Shown one piece after another: positions 1 through 7,495 of a stretch of 9,220 nucleotides of DNA. Source of the stretch: Elusimicrobiota bacterium. GTDB lineage: Bacteria > Elusimicrobiota > Elusimicrobia > O2-12-FULL-59-9. The notes below the pieces were generated by a model that searched no databases, was not told where the DNA came from, and saw nothing but the letters and a program-made list of their open reading frames with translations. Positions within the stretch are counted from its first letter, which is position 1. Each line of letters begins with the position of its first letter. The stretch lies in assembly GCA_016206405.1 (NCBI GenBank), contig JACQRQ010000009.1:1-9220 (forward strand). The letters run 5' to 3'. Position numbers and translations under genes: made by a program.

Positions 1-2
1 CT

Positions 3-251
3 TTCCTGCAGCAAGAGGCTCTCATTTACCATCAACCGCTCTTTCAATGGCTGTTGGCGCGCAAGCCGGATCGCGTTGTTGGTCTGGGTTTTTTTGTTTA
101 CGACATCACCGGGGAAGCCAAGGTCTTTGACCTTCTGGCCGATTGGTTTGAGTCCCAAAACAACCCGGAAAGAAGCCTGAAAGAGCGCCAATTTGCCCGG
201 AGTTTGACTCGGAAAGACCCTCTCCGGCGACCTGCGGCTCAAAACCCATAG
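3..251 (+). CDS. C-terminal fragment of an unidentified protein (possible TPR-like end)
   Basis: The frame is open from the window edge to a TAG stop at 249-251, giving about 82 residues with the true start to the left. I do not recognise the family. An aromatic and leucine-rich stretch (QPLFQWLLARKPDRVV, then GLGFFVYDITG) is followed by two predicted amphipathic helices, EAKVFDLLADWFESQNN and PERSLKERQFARSL. The spacing of F, L, A, F, S and A in these helices loosely fits one tetratricopeptide-type helix pair, so the protein could end in a TPR-like repeat; that is inference from pattern alone. A TTG at 54 could serve as a start, but the frame is equally protein-like before it, so a truncated larger gene is more likely. 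The tail is basic and proline-rich and ends Asn-Pro-stop. It lies 40 nt ahead of secA on the same strand and is probably co-transcribed with it. Confidence 0.6.
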   Translation, partial: FLQQEALIYHQPLFQWLLARKPDRVVGLGFFVYDITGEAKVFDLLADWFESQNNPERSLKERQFARSLTRKDPLRRPAAQNP

Positions 252-255
252 GACC

Positions 256-292
256 ATGACCGCTGACAAGCAAATGTGGTAACATGACTTAA
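256..292 (+). other. Two tiny start-stop frames filling the spacer before secA
   Basis: Between the upstream TAG (249-251) and the secA ATG (292) there are two minimal frames in series. An eight-codon frame runs from ATG 256 to TAA 280-282 and reads MTADKQMW. A two-codon frame runs from ATG 284 to TAA 290-292 and reads MT; its stop shares its last base with the secA ATG (TAATG). Neither has a clear Shine-Dalgarno. They could pass terminating ribosomes on to secA by re-initiation, or be chance ATGs. Nothing shows that they are translated. No promoter or hairpin is evident in the spacer. Confidence 0.2.
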
Positions 293-2891
293 TGCTTAAA
301 TCCGTCTTTGAATCCGTTTTTGGCACCAAAAGCGCGCGGGATATCAAAAAAATCGCCGGCCTGTTGGAACAAACCAGCGCCTTCGCCGCTGCGATGGAGG
401 CATTAAGCGACGCGGCCCTGAAATCCAAGACCGATGAATTCAGAAACCGCCTTGCCGAGGGCGAAGCGCTTGACGCCCTGCTCTGCGAGGCCTTTGCCGT
501 AGTCCGCGAAGCGTCCAAAAGAGCCATCGGGCTCAGGCATTACGACGTGCAGATTCTGGGCGGCATCGTGCTTCACCAGGGCAAAATCGCCGAAATGAAA
601 ACCGGCGAGGGAAAAACTTTGGTAGCCACTCTGCCCCTGTACCTCAACGCCCTTCGGGGAAAGGGCGCGCACGTGGTCACCGTCAACGACTATCTAGCCA
701 AACGCGACCGGGAGTGGATGGGCCCCGTTTTCGAGTTTTTGGGACTGAGCGTCGGGTATGTCCAGCACGATATGCCTGGCTCCGAACGCAAGCTGGCTTA
801 TGGCTGCGACGTAACCTACGTCACCAATAATGAAATCGGCTTCGATTACCTGCGGGACAATATGGCCACCTCCAATCGGAGAGAGTCCTCCGGGAGCTGC
901 ACTACGCGGTCATTGACGAGGTGGACTCCATCCTGGTCGATGAAGCCAGAACGCCCCTGATCATTTCCGGTCCGGCCGAAGAATCGACGGACAAATACTA
1001 TATCATCAACCAGATCATCCCCCGGTTGCGCGCGCGCATGATCACGGAAAAGGAGGAGATCGACGCCAAGTACTCCGGAGAAGATTTGGGAAAAGGCTAT
1101 GACGCCATCGTGGATGAAAAGAATCATACGGTGGTCACGACCGAAGAAGGCGTCGCCAAATGCGAAAAATTATTGGGGGTAACCAACCTTTACGATGACA
1201 TCCAATCCGAATGGGTGCATCACATCACGCAAGGGCTTCGGGCGCATCATTTGTTCAAGAAAGACGTCGCCTACGTCGTCAAAGACGGCGAGATCATGAT
1301 CGTCGATGAATTTACGGGGCGCTTGATGCCCGGGCGCCGCTGGTCGGACGGCCTGCACCAGGCCGTGGAAGCCAAGGAAAGCCTGCGCATCAAGGAAGAA
1401 AATCAAACCCTGGCCACCATCACTTTCCAAAATTTCTTCAAGCTCTACGGGAAAATCGCCGGAATGACGGGAACCGCGTCGACGGAGTCCGAGGAATTCT
1501 GGTCCATTTACAAGCTCGACGTGGTGGAGATTCCCCCCAATCAGATCGTCATCCGCGGCGATTTTCCCGACCTCATCTACCGGACGGAGAGAGAAAAAAA
1601 CAACGCCATCGTCCAGGAAATCGAGGAGCTTTGGAAAAAATCGCGGCCCGTTCTGGTCGGCACGCGGTCCATAGAAAAATCCGAGATGTACTCCACGGCG
1701 CTGCGCAAAAAGGGCATCCCCCACCAGGTCCTCAACGCCAAGTACCATGAGATGGAGGCCAACATCATCGCCCAGGCGGGCAAAAAGGGAGCGATCACCA
1801 TCGCCACCAATATGGCGGGCCGGGGAACCGACATCGTTTTGGGGGGCAATCCGCCCGAACCGCAGGAACAGAAACATGTTATTTCCGTCGGGGGGCTGCA
1901 CGTGCTGGGCACGGAACGCCACGAAGCCCGGCGCATCGACAATCAGCTTCGCGGACGCTGCGGCCGCCAAGGCGATCCCGGAAGCTCCCGCTTTTACCTT
2001 TCCTTAAACGACGAGCTGTTGAGGCTCTTCGGCTCGGAGCGCATCGCCTCGGTCATGGAAAAACTCGGCATGGAAGAGGGCGAAGTCATTGAAAGCAAGC
2101 TGGTCAGCCGGCAGATCGAGGCGGCCCAAATGCGCGTGGAAGGCATGAACTTCGATATCCGCAAGCAGCTTTTGGATTACGACAACGTCATGAATAAGCA
2201 GCGCGAGGTCATCTACAAGCTTCGGAATCAAATTTTGGACAACGAAGACGTCTCCGAAAGAATCGCCGCCATGCGGGAAGAGTCGATCGAGGAAAAACTT
2301 GATCTATGGGCCCCCGAGAAGGCTCACCCGGAAACCTGGGATTTGCCCAGCCTTAGAGCCTACGTTGAGCGCAGTTTCGGCCTGCCGTGGCCGCAGCAAG
2401 AGGCGCTTCAACTGAGCCGCCCGGAGCTCAAAGAAAGGCTTTTGGAGGCCGTGCAGACTCATTATCAGAACCGGGTGGATGAATTTCGGGATCGCGAAGT
2501 TGATTTTAAAGAGCTGGAATACATGGTGCTTCTGCAGGTGATCGATCATGCCTGGAAAAACCACCTCTATTCGCTCGACCAACTCAAAAAAGGCATCACT
2601 CTGCGGGCTTACGGGCAGAAAGATCCCTTGGTGGAGTATCAGAGGGAATCCTTCGGCCTTTTTTCCGACATGATGACCCATATCCGCGAACAGACCGTCG
2701 AATACCTGTTCCGCATCAAAGCGCCGCCGGCCGTCCGCCGCTCCACCGTCCCCGTCGCCGCCGACGGAAAAAAAGCCGCCGCCGCCCCCGCTCCAACCGC
2801 GCCGGCCGGCCGCCATCTCAAGAAAATTGGGCGCAACGATCCATGCCCTTGCGGCAGCGGAAAAAAATATAAAAAATGTCATGGGCTGTGA
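292..2891 (+). CDS. secA: Protein translocase ATPase SecA (reading frame broken once)
   Basis: SecA is the cytosolic motor that pushes unfolded preproteins through SecYEG using ATP. The first 195 codons are in the frame of ATG 292, and the rest (879 onward) is in another frame. Restoring one base near 876/877 gives 866 residues, close to E. coli's 901. Motifs in order are Walker A TGEGKT with Lys108, HVVTVNDYLAKRD, TYVTNNEIGFDYLRDNM, DEVDSILVDEARTPLIISG with Asp209/Glu210, MTGTA at 392, NMAGRGTDI near 507-515, QLRGRCGRQGDPG (Cys557 where E. coli has Ser), an Ala/Pro-rich linker at about 811-840, and a zinc-binding SEC-C tail (Cys852, Cys854, Cys863, His864). Lys108 and Asp209 fall at the same numbers as in E. 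coli, which supports a single missing base. As written the ORF stops at 960 and would lack most of the motor. Because secA is normally essential, an assembly or read error is likelier than real decay. The start has no visible Shine-Dalgarno. Confidence 0.95.
874..880 (+). other. Frameshift point in secA (probable missing C)
   Basis: The frame-1 reading is good SecA sequence through FDYLRDNMATSN, then becomes nonsense (RRESSGSC) and stops at 958-960. The other frame becomes good SecA sequence from GAG at 879 (ERVLRELHYAVIDEVDS). Inserting one base, for example C to make AAT-CCG-GAG (Asn-Pro-Glu), joins them seamlessly. The nearest in-frame restart is a GTG at 921 inside the DEVDS motif, which could not give an active protein. 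I see no slippery heptamer of the X XXY YYZ type at the junction, so programmed frameshifting is not supported. Confidence 0.85.
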
Positions 2892-4425
2892 GCCGCGCGG
2901 TCCGGCGATAAAATTCGCAGGATCGTGCGCCGCCTCCGGCATTCTGCTCACCTTGTGCTTCCCGAAATTTAATCTGGGGTGGCTCGCATGGACGTCTCTC
3001 CTGCCCTTGACGCTGGCGGTATTGACCCCCGGCGCGCCCAAGCGCAGCTTTTACGGGGGCTGGCTGGCTGGCGCCCTCGCGTATGCGGGCATTCTTTATT
3101 GGATTATTCCCACTTGCCGCATGGGCAACGTTTCTTGGCCCCTGGCCGCCTTGGCCCTGCTGGCGCTTTCCTTATATATGGGACTATTTGTCGGATTATG
3201 GGCCGCTGGAACGGCTTGGGCGGGCCTGCATTTGCCCTCGGCTGGAATTGCCCTGATGGGGGCGGCGCTGTGGACAAGCCTTGAATTCATCAAAGGCAGC
3301 CTTTGGGGCGGATTTCCCTGGATGCTGTTGGGCTATTCGCAGTGGCGGTTTCCCCCCATCATGCAGATTTGCTCCATCACCGGCATATACGGTTTGGGTT
3401 TTGTCATCACGCTGGTCAACGTGACTTTGGCGCTCGCGATTTCGCGAAGGCAGGCGCGCGCCAATCCGGCCATGTGGGCCCCTGCGGTTTTGGCTCTGGC
3501 GTTCAGCTTCAGCTACGGTTATCAAACCCTCAGGCACAATCCGGCCGGCGCGGCGTCCCCGGGACCGCAAAGCAGAATTTGCATCCTCCAACCCAATATC
3601 GACCAATACAAAAAGTGGAACGCCGAATATGAAAAGGAATCCCGTGAAAGTTTGACCCGACTTGCGGAGCAAGCTGCCGTTGTCAAGCCGGAACTTATCG
3701 TCTGGCCGGAGGCGTCTCTGCCGGGCTGGTGGAACGATCCTGATTATGCCCTTTGGCTCTCCGCGCTGGCCCGAAAAAGCGGCGCCTACCACTTGGTTGG
3801 AACGCCGCTGGCTGACTCGCGGGGACATCGCAACGCCGCGATTTTAATCAGCCCGCGGGGAGCGTGGGAAAACTCATATTTCAAACAACACCTGGTTCCA
3901 TTCGGCGAGCAAATCCCCTTCCCATTCCTTGAAGGCTTCATTCCCGTGCTCAACGCTTTGGGCGGCGTCTCGGCAGGGAGTCGAGGACAAATGCCGATGC
4001 CCTCGCCCGTAGGCACGTTGGGAGTCAATATTTGCTATGAAGCCATTTTCCCGGCGATTTCCCGTCGCGCCGCGCAAAACGGCGCCCATATTCTGGTAAA
4101 CCTCACCAACGACGCCTGGTATTTGGAAACGGCGGCGCCCTATCAACACTGGGTCATGAATGTGGCGAGGGCCATTGAAACGCGGCGATGGGTGATTCGC
4201 AGCGCCAATACCGGCATCTCCGGGGTCATCGATCCCTACGGCAGGATAATAGCCCAGACGCGTCTGCAGGTCCGCGATGTCTTGGAGTTTACGGCGCCTT
4301 CGGGAGCCCCGGCGGCCGGCACCGTTTATTCCCGATTCGGAGATTTTTTCGTATACTTTTGCGCGGGTTATTGCCTGCTTTGTTGGGGCATCTTTAGCCT
4401 GAGACAAGCGCTCCGGCAGCCGTAG
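2881..4425 (+). CDS. lnt: Apolipoprotein N-acyltransferase
   Basis: Lnt transfers a fatty acyl chain from phospholipid to the N-terminal cysteine of apolipoproteins in the inner membrane, the last step of lipoprotein maturation in diderm bacteria. From ATG 2881 the protein is 514 residues (E. coli 512). About the first 215 residues hold several hydrophobic membrane segments. A nitrilase-type domain begins near Arg232 (ICILQPNID) and one hydrophobic segment closes the protein at about 485-508. The catalytic triad is complete: Glu277 in WPEASLP, Lys335 in YFKQHLVPFGE and Cys385 in NICYEA. The open frame extends to a TTG at 2827 inside secA, but that adds only residues encoded by the secA tail and no family sequence, so ATG 2881 is preferred. 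It overlaps secA by 11 nt, suggesting translational coupling. A-rich sequence precedes the start and there is no clear Shine-Dalgarno. Confidence 0.96.
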   Translation: MGCEPRGPAIKFAGSCAASGILLTLCFPKFNLGWLAWTSLLPLTLAVLTPGAPKRSFYGGWLAGALAYAGILYWIIPTCRMGNVSWPLAALALLALSLYMGLFVGLWAAGTAWAGLHLPSAGIALMGAALWTSLEFIKGSLWGGFPWMLLGYSQWRFPPIMQICSITGIYGLGFVITLVNVTLALAISRRQARANPAMWAPAVLALAFSFSYGYQTLRHNPAGAASPGPQSRICILQPNIDQYKKWNAEYEKESRESLTRLAEQAAVVKPELIVWPEASLPGWWNDPDYALWLSALARKSGAYHLVGTPLADSRGHRNAAILISPRGAWENSYFKQHLVPFGEQIPFPFLEGFIPVLNALGGVSAGSRGQMPMPSPVGTLGVNICYEAIFPAISRRAAQNGAHILVNLTNDAWYLETAAPYQHWVMNVARAIETRRWVIRSANTGISGVIDPYGRIIAQTRLQVRDVLEFTAPSGAPAAGTVYSRFGDFFVYFCAGYCLLCWGIFSLRQALRQP

Positions 4426-4442
4426 GCGAAGGCTTTCCCCCC

Positions 4443-5351
4443 ATGCGCATCGCCTTTTCCAGCCTTTACCGAGTCGACATGGCCGGTCATGTTTTCGCCA
4501 CCGAAAAATTCCTCGGCACGGCCGAAAGGCTCGCGCGCTTAAAAGTCATTTCAAGCGCAGACCTTTGGGAACCTCCGGAATCGTCACGGAAAGACCTGTT
4601 ATCCGTCCACACGCCGCGGTGGGTGGACAACGCCGTCGCGGGCCGCCTGTCTCCATTTGAAATGGCCCGGCTGGAAATTCCACAGTCTCCGGAGATCGTG
4701 AGCGCGCACCTGCGGGCCGTCTCCGGAACCCTGGAAGCCTGCCGCCAAGCCATGCGCACCGGGCTGGGCCTGCATATCGGCGGCGGCTCCCACCACGCTT
4801 TTCCGGACCATGGGGAAGGGTTCTGCATGTTCAACGATTTAGCCGTGGCCGCGCGAAAAATGCTGGATGGAAAGCGCCTGCGCTCGGTCATGATCGTCGA
4901 CTTGGACGTGCACCAGGGCAACGGAACGGCTTTCATCTTCCTTGGAGATCCTCGCGTGTTCACCTTTTCCATGCATCAACAAGACCTCTATCCGGAAAAG
5001 AAGGAAACAAGCACTCTGGACATCGGCCTCAAGGCCGGGACCCGCGATGAAAGATATCTGGCCATTTTGAAAGAGAACCTCCCCCCGCTTCTGGAATCCC
5101 GCCATCCTGACCTAGTCATTTACCAAGCCGGCGCCGACGTGTACGAAAAAGACCGCCTGGGAGGTCTTAAATTATCAATACAAGGGGTTCAAGAAAGAGA
5201 TAAAATAGTGTATGAAAGCTGCCGGAATTTTAAGATTCCGGTGGCCGTGACTTTGGGCGGCGGCTACGCGGCGGAGTTGCGGGACACGGTTGAAATCCAT
5301 TGCAACACCCTTCGCCTGGCGATCCGATGCCTAGCCCGTCCCAGACCTTAA
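4443..5351 (+). CDS. Histone deacetylase-family protein, class IV (HDAC11-like)
   Basis: This is a 302-residue member of the arginase/deacetylase fold family: zinc hydrolases that remove acetyl or longer acyl groups from lysine, or acetyl groups from polyamines and other small amines. The N-terminal VDMAGHVFATEKF and the block GGGSHHAFPDHGEGFCMFND (113-132) resemble class IV, the HDAC11 branch. The paired catalytic histidines are His117 and His118. Zinc ligands are Asp155 and His157 in DLDVHQGNG and Asp232 in AGADVYEKDRLG. The transition-state tyrosine is probably Tyr275 in LGGGY. All key residues are present, so it should be active. There is no signal peptide, so it is cytoplasmic. It starts 17 nt after lnt and ends 11 nt before prfB, within the run. 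The substrate cannot be read from the sequence. An acetylpolyamine amidohydrolase or AcuC-like role is possible, but the length and motifs favour class IV. Confidence 0.9.
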   Translation: MRIAFSSLYRVDMAGHVFATEKFLGTAERLARLKVISSADLWEPPESSRKDLLSVHTPRWVDNAVAGRLSPFEMARLEIPQSPEIVSAHLRAVSGTLEACRQAMRTGLGLHIGGGSHHAFPDHGEGFCMFNDLAVAARKMLDGKRLRSVMIVDLDVHQGNGTAFIFLGDPRVFTFSMHQQDLYPEKKETSTLDIGLKAGTRDERYLAILKENLPPLLESRHPDLVIYQAGADVYEKDRLGGLKLSIQGVQERDKIVYESCRNFKIPVAVTLGGGYAAELRDTVEIHCNTLRLAIRCLARPRP

Positions 5352-5362
5352 AATAACATCCC

Positions 5363-6466
5363 ATGTTTAAAGAAACGGCCGAGGAATTGAACCGGATAAA
5401 AGGGTCCTTCGTCCCGCTCCAAAAACTTCTCAAACTGGATGAAAAACACGCCCGGATACAAGCCCTGGAGGCGGAGACGGGGCGCTCCGGCTTTTGGAAT
5501 GATTCCCAAGAGGCCCGAAAAAAAACCGTGGAGTTGGACCGGTTAAAAAAGGAAATCCAGGAATGGCGCGGCATCGCCGGCCGGTTGGAGGACGCGCAAA
5601 CCCATTTGGAATTAGCGCAGGAGGCGGGCGACGAGAAGGAATTGAAGGAAGTCTCGCAAACGCTCAAGACGCTTCAAGAGCAGGTGCAAGCCCTGGACGG
5701 ACGCCTGAAATTATCCGAACCGCATGATCACTGCTCCGCCATTCTCAGCCTGCATGCCGGGGCCGGAGGCACGGAAGCCTGCGACTGGGCCCAGATTCTG
5801 CTCAGGATGTATCAAAGGTGGGCCGAAAAAAAGGGCTTCGCGGTGTCCATCACGGACATTTTGATGGGAGAGGAAGCAGGCGTCAAGCGCGTCTCGCTTC
5901 TCATTGAAGGCGACTACGCCTACGGCTTTCTTAAGGGCGAATCAGGAGTGCACCGCCTGGTCCGGATTTCCCCTTTCGACTCCAATAAGCGGCGCCATAC
6001 CTCGTTCGCGTCCTGCGATGTTCTGCCCGACATCGAAGACGACATCCAGATCGAAATCCGGGACTCCGACATCGAAGTCGATACCTACCGGGCGGGTGGG
6101 GCCGGCGGCCAGAATGTCAACAAGGTTGAAACAGCCGTGCGCATCACCCATCTGGCCACTGGATTCGTCGTGGCCTGCCAGTCCCAACGCTCCCAGCTTC
6201 AAAATAAGACCACGGCGCTGAAAATGCTCAAGGCGAAGTTGTTCGAGCTTGAAATGGACAAAAAACGCTCCGCTCTTGAAAAACACTACGACGAAAAGGG
6301 AGATATCGCCTGGGGGCATCAAATCCGCTCGTATGTTTTTATGCCCTACCAAATGGTTAAGGACCTCAGGACCGGCTCGGAAACCTCGGACGTGCAGGGG
6401 GTTATCGATGGAAATATCGACCCTTTCATCCAAGCCCATTTAACTTGGAAAGCGGCCGGCCGATGA
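5363..6466 (+). CDS. prfB: Peptide chain release factor 2 (RF2)
   Basis: RF2 recognises UAA and UGA stop codons in the ribosomal A site and triggers release of the finished peptide. The 367 residues match the usual length (E. coli 365). The N-terminal part is a charged helical domain. The codon-recognition tripeptide is Ser-Pro-Phe at 203-205, the RF2 type rather than RF1's Pro-x-Thr. The peptidyl-hydrolysis loop GGQ is at 248-250, within RAGGAGGQNVNKVETAVR. Gln250 is the residue methylated by PrmC in known RF2s. The whole gene reads in one frame: there is no in-frame UGA near codons 20-30 and no CUU-UGA shift site, so the classical +1 autoregulatory frameshift is absent. Its own stop is TGA. 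The start lies 11 nt after the deacetylase stop, with no Shine-Dalgarno in that gap. Confidence 0.97.
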   Translation: MFKETAEELNRIKGSFVPLQKLLKLDEKHARIQALEAETGRSGFWNDSQEARKKTVELDRLKKEIQEWRGIAGRLEDAQTHLELAQEAGDEKELKEVSQTLKTLQEQVQALDGRLKLSEPHDHCSAILSLHAGAGGTEACDWAQILLRMYQRWAEKKGFAVSITDILMGEEAGVKRVSLLIEGDYAYGFLKGESGVHRLVRISPFDSNKRRHTSFASCDVLPDIEDDIQIEIRDSDIEVDTYRAGGAGGQNVNKVETAVRITHLATGFVVACQSQRSQLQNKTTALKMLKAKLFELEMDKKRSALEKHYDEKGDIAWGHQIRSYVFMPYQMVKDLRTGSETSDVQGVIDGNIDPFIQAHLTWKAAGR

Positions 6467-6487
6467 TCTTTTTCCGGACGCCTTTGC

Positions 6488-7495
6488 ATGATTGAAATCG
6501 AAAAAAGACTTTTGGGAATGGTGGCGATGCTTGCCGGCATTATCCTTACGGGCACGCTCGGCTACCATTTCATCGAACGGTGGCCGTTGTTTGATTCCCT
6601 TTACATGACGATCATCACTCTGACGACGGTCGGTTACGGAGAGACGCACCCTTTGAGCACCGCCGGCAGGGCGTTTACGCTGGGTTTGCTCGTTTTCGGA
6701 GTCAGCACCATCGCCTACGGCCTGTCCAACTTCACCGCCTTCATCGTCGAGGGCGAATTTTCGGAGCTTTTGAGGAGACGACGCATGAACGCCAAACTGA
6801 ATGAATTGTCGGATCATTACATCATTTGCGGCGGCGGCGCCAGCGCGCAGCCCATTATCGATGAGCTCAGGAAAACCGGTCACAACTTCGTCGTCATAGA
6901 AAAGGATCCGGAGCGAATCCGCCATTTACGGGATGCGGGCGTCCTGGTTCTGGAAGATGACGTCACCGAGGACAGCGTTCTTGAAACCGCCGGCATACAG
7001 CGCGCCAAGGGACTTTTCAGCACCCTGCATGATGACCGAGACAATATTTTCGTGACCCTCACCGCCAGGGAATTGAATCCAAAATTGAGAATTGTCGCCC
7101 GCGAGCAGGGAGTCGCCAGACAATCGAAGCTTAAGCGCAGCGGCGCCGACGCGGTGGTCAATCCGGGGTTTATCGGGGGGCTGCGCATGACCTCGGAAAT
7201 GATCCGCCCGGCCGCCGTGGGGTTTCTCGACGCCATGATCCGCGACAAAAATTCCACGGTGCGGTTTGAGGAGATTCAAGTGCCGGAACAATGCTCGCTC
7301 AACGGCCAAGCGATTCAAAAACTCAACAAGCCGGAGGGCGACGCCGCTTTGGTGCTCGCCGTAAGAGCGCGCGACAGCGAGCGTTTTGAGATCAATCCTC
7401 ACCAGACGCGCAAACTTCAAGGCGGGGACGTTTTGGTGGTGTTGGGCAGCTTGGATCATCTCGAAGAGCTGCGCAAGACCCTTCGCGCCAACTGA
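6488..7495 (+). CDS. Two-TM potassium channel with RCK (TrkA-N/TrkA-C) domains, MthK type
   Basis: The product is probably a ligand-gated K+ channel of the inner membrane, 335 residues (MthK of Methanothermobacter is about 336). TM1 is at about 8-27, the pore helix and filter at about 38-52 with TTVGYGE (46-52), and TM2 at about 61-86. A basic linker RRRR (96-99) leads to the first RCK subdomain (110-235), a Rossmann fold beginning YIICGGGASAQ, with Glu138 at the end of the second strand (FVVIEKD) suggesting a nucleotide ligand. The glycine motif is GxGxxA rather than GxGxxG. A TrkA-C type subdomain covers about 255-335 (VRFEEIQVPEQCSLNG, then GGDVLVVLG). It starts 21 nt after prfB without a clear Shine-Dalgarno and shares one base with the next gene (TGATG). 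An internal start at codon 100 is listed separately. The gating ligand (Ca2+, nucleotide or other) cannot be told. Confidence 0.93.
   Translation: MIEIEKRLLGMVAMLAGIILTGTLGYHFIERWPLFDSLYMTIITLTTVGYGETHPLSTAGRAFTLGLLVFGVSTIAYGLSNFTAFIVEGEFSELLRRRRMNAKLNELSDHYIICGGGASAQPIIDELRKTGHNFVVIEKDPERIRHLRDAGVLVLEDDVTEDSVLETAGIQRAKGLFSTLHDDRDNIFVTLTARELNPKLRIVAREQGVARQSKLKRSGADAVVNPGFIGGLRMTSEMIRPAAVGFLDAMIRDKNSTVRFEEIQVPEQCSLNGQAIQKLNKPEGDAALVLAVRARDSERFEINPHQTRKLQGGDVLVVLGSLDHLEELRKTLRAN
6772..6787 (+). promoter_or_regulatory. Internal ribosome-binding site and start for a free RCK subunit
   Basis: GAGGAG at 6772-6777 sits 7 nt before ATG 6785, in the channel frame (Met100). It is the best Shine-Dalgarno plus start in the window. 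Initiation here would give a soluble 236-residue RCK protein (6785-7495) lacking the membrane pore. In MthK an internal methionine (Met107), placed the same distance before the VICG strand, is known to start a free RCK domain that joins the channel's gating ring. The SD bases come from the arginine codons AGG AGA of the linker, so protein coding alone could also explain them. Use of the site is inferred. Confidence 0.5.

Noticed and set aside
874..960. Programmed -1 frameshifting as an explanation of the secA frame break
   Set aside because: There is no slippery heptamer or clear downstream hairpin at the junction, and SecA is not known to be made by frameshifting. A missing base explains it more simply.
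1170..1970. Minus-strand open frame (266 codons) opposite secA
   Set aside because: It lies antisense to conserved SecA motifs, shows no family features and has no plausible start context. It is a shadow frame, as are the smaller minus frames opposite lnt, prfB and the channel.
9..2406. Shared 12-mer GCAGCAAGAGGC at about 9-20 and 2393-2404, both coding QQEA
   Set aside because: There are only two copies in unrelated contexts, with no flanking similarity; this is coincidence at this length.
2827..2880. Upstream TTG start extending lnt by 18 codons into secA
   Set aside because: The extra residues come only from the out-of-frame secA zinc-tail region. ATG 2881 gives a length of 514, matching the Lnt family, and a normal short stop-start overlap.
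5222..5241. Perfect 7-bp inverted repeat (CCGGAAT ... ATTCCGG) with a 6-nt loop
   Set aside because: It lies inside the deacetylase coding region, has no following T-run to make a terminator, and is short enough to occur by chance.
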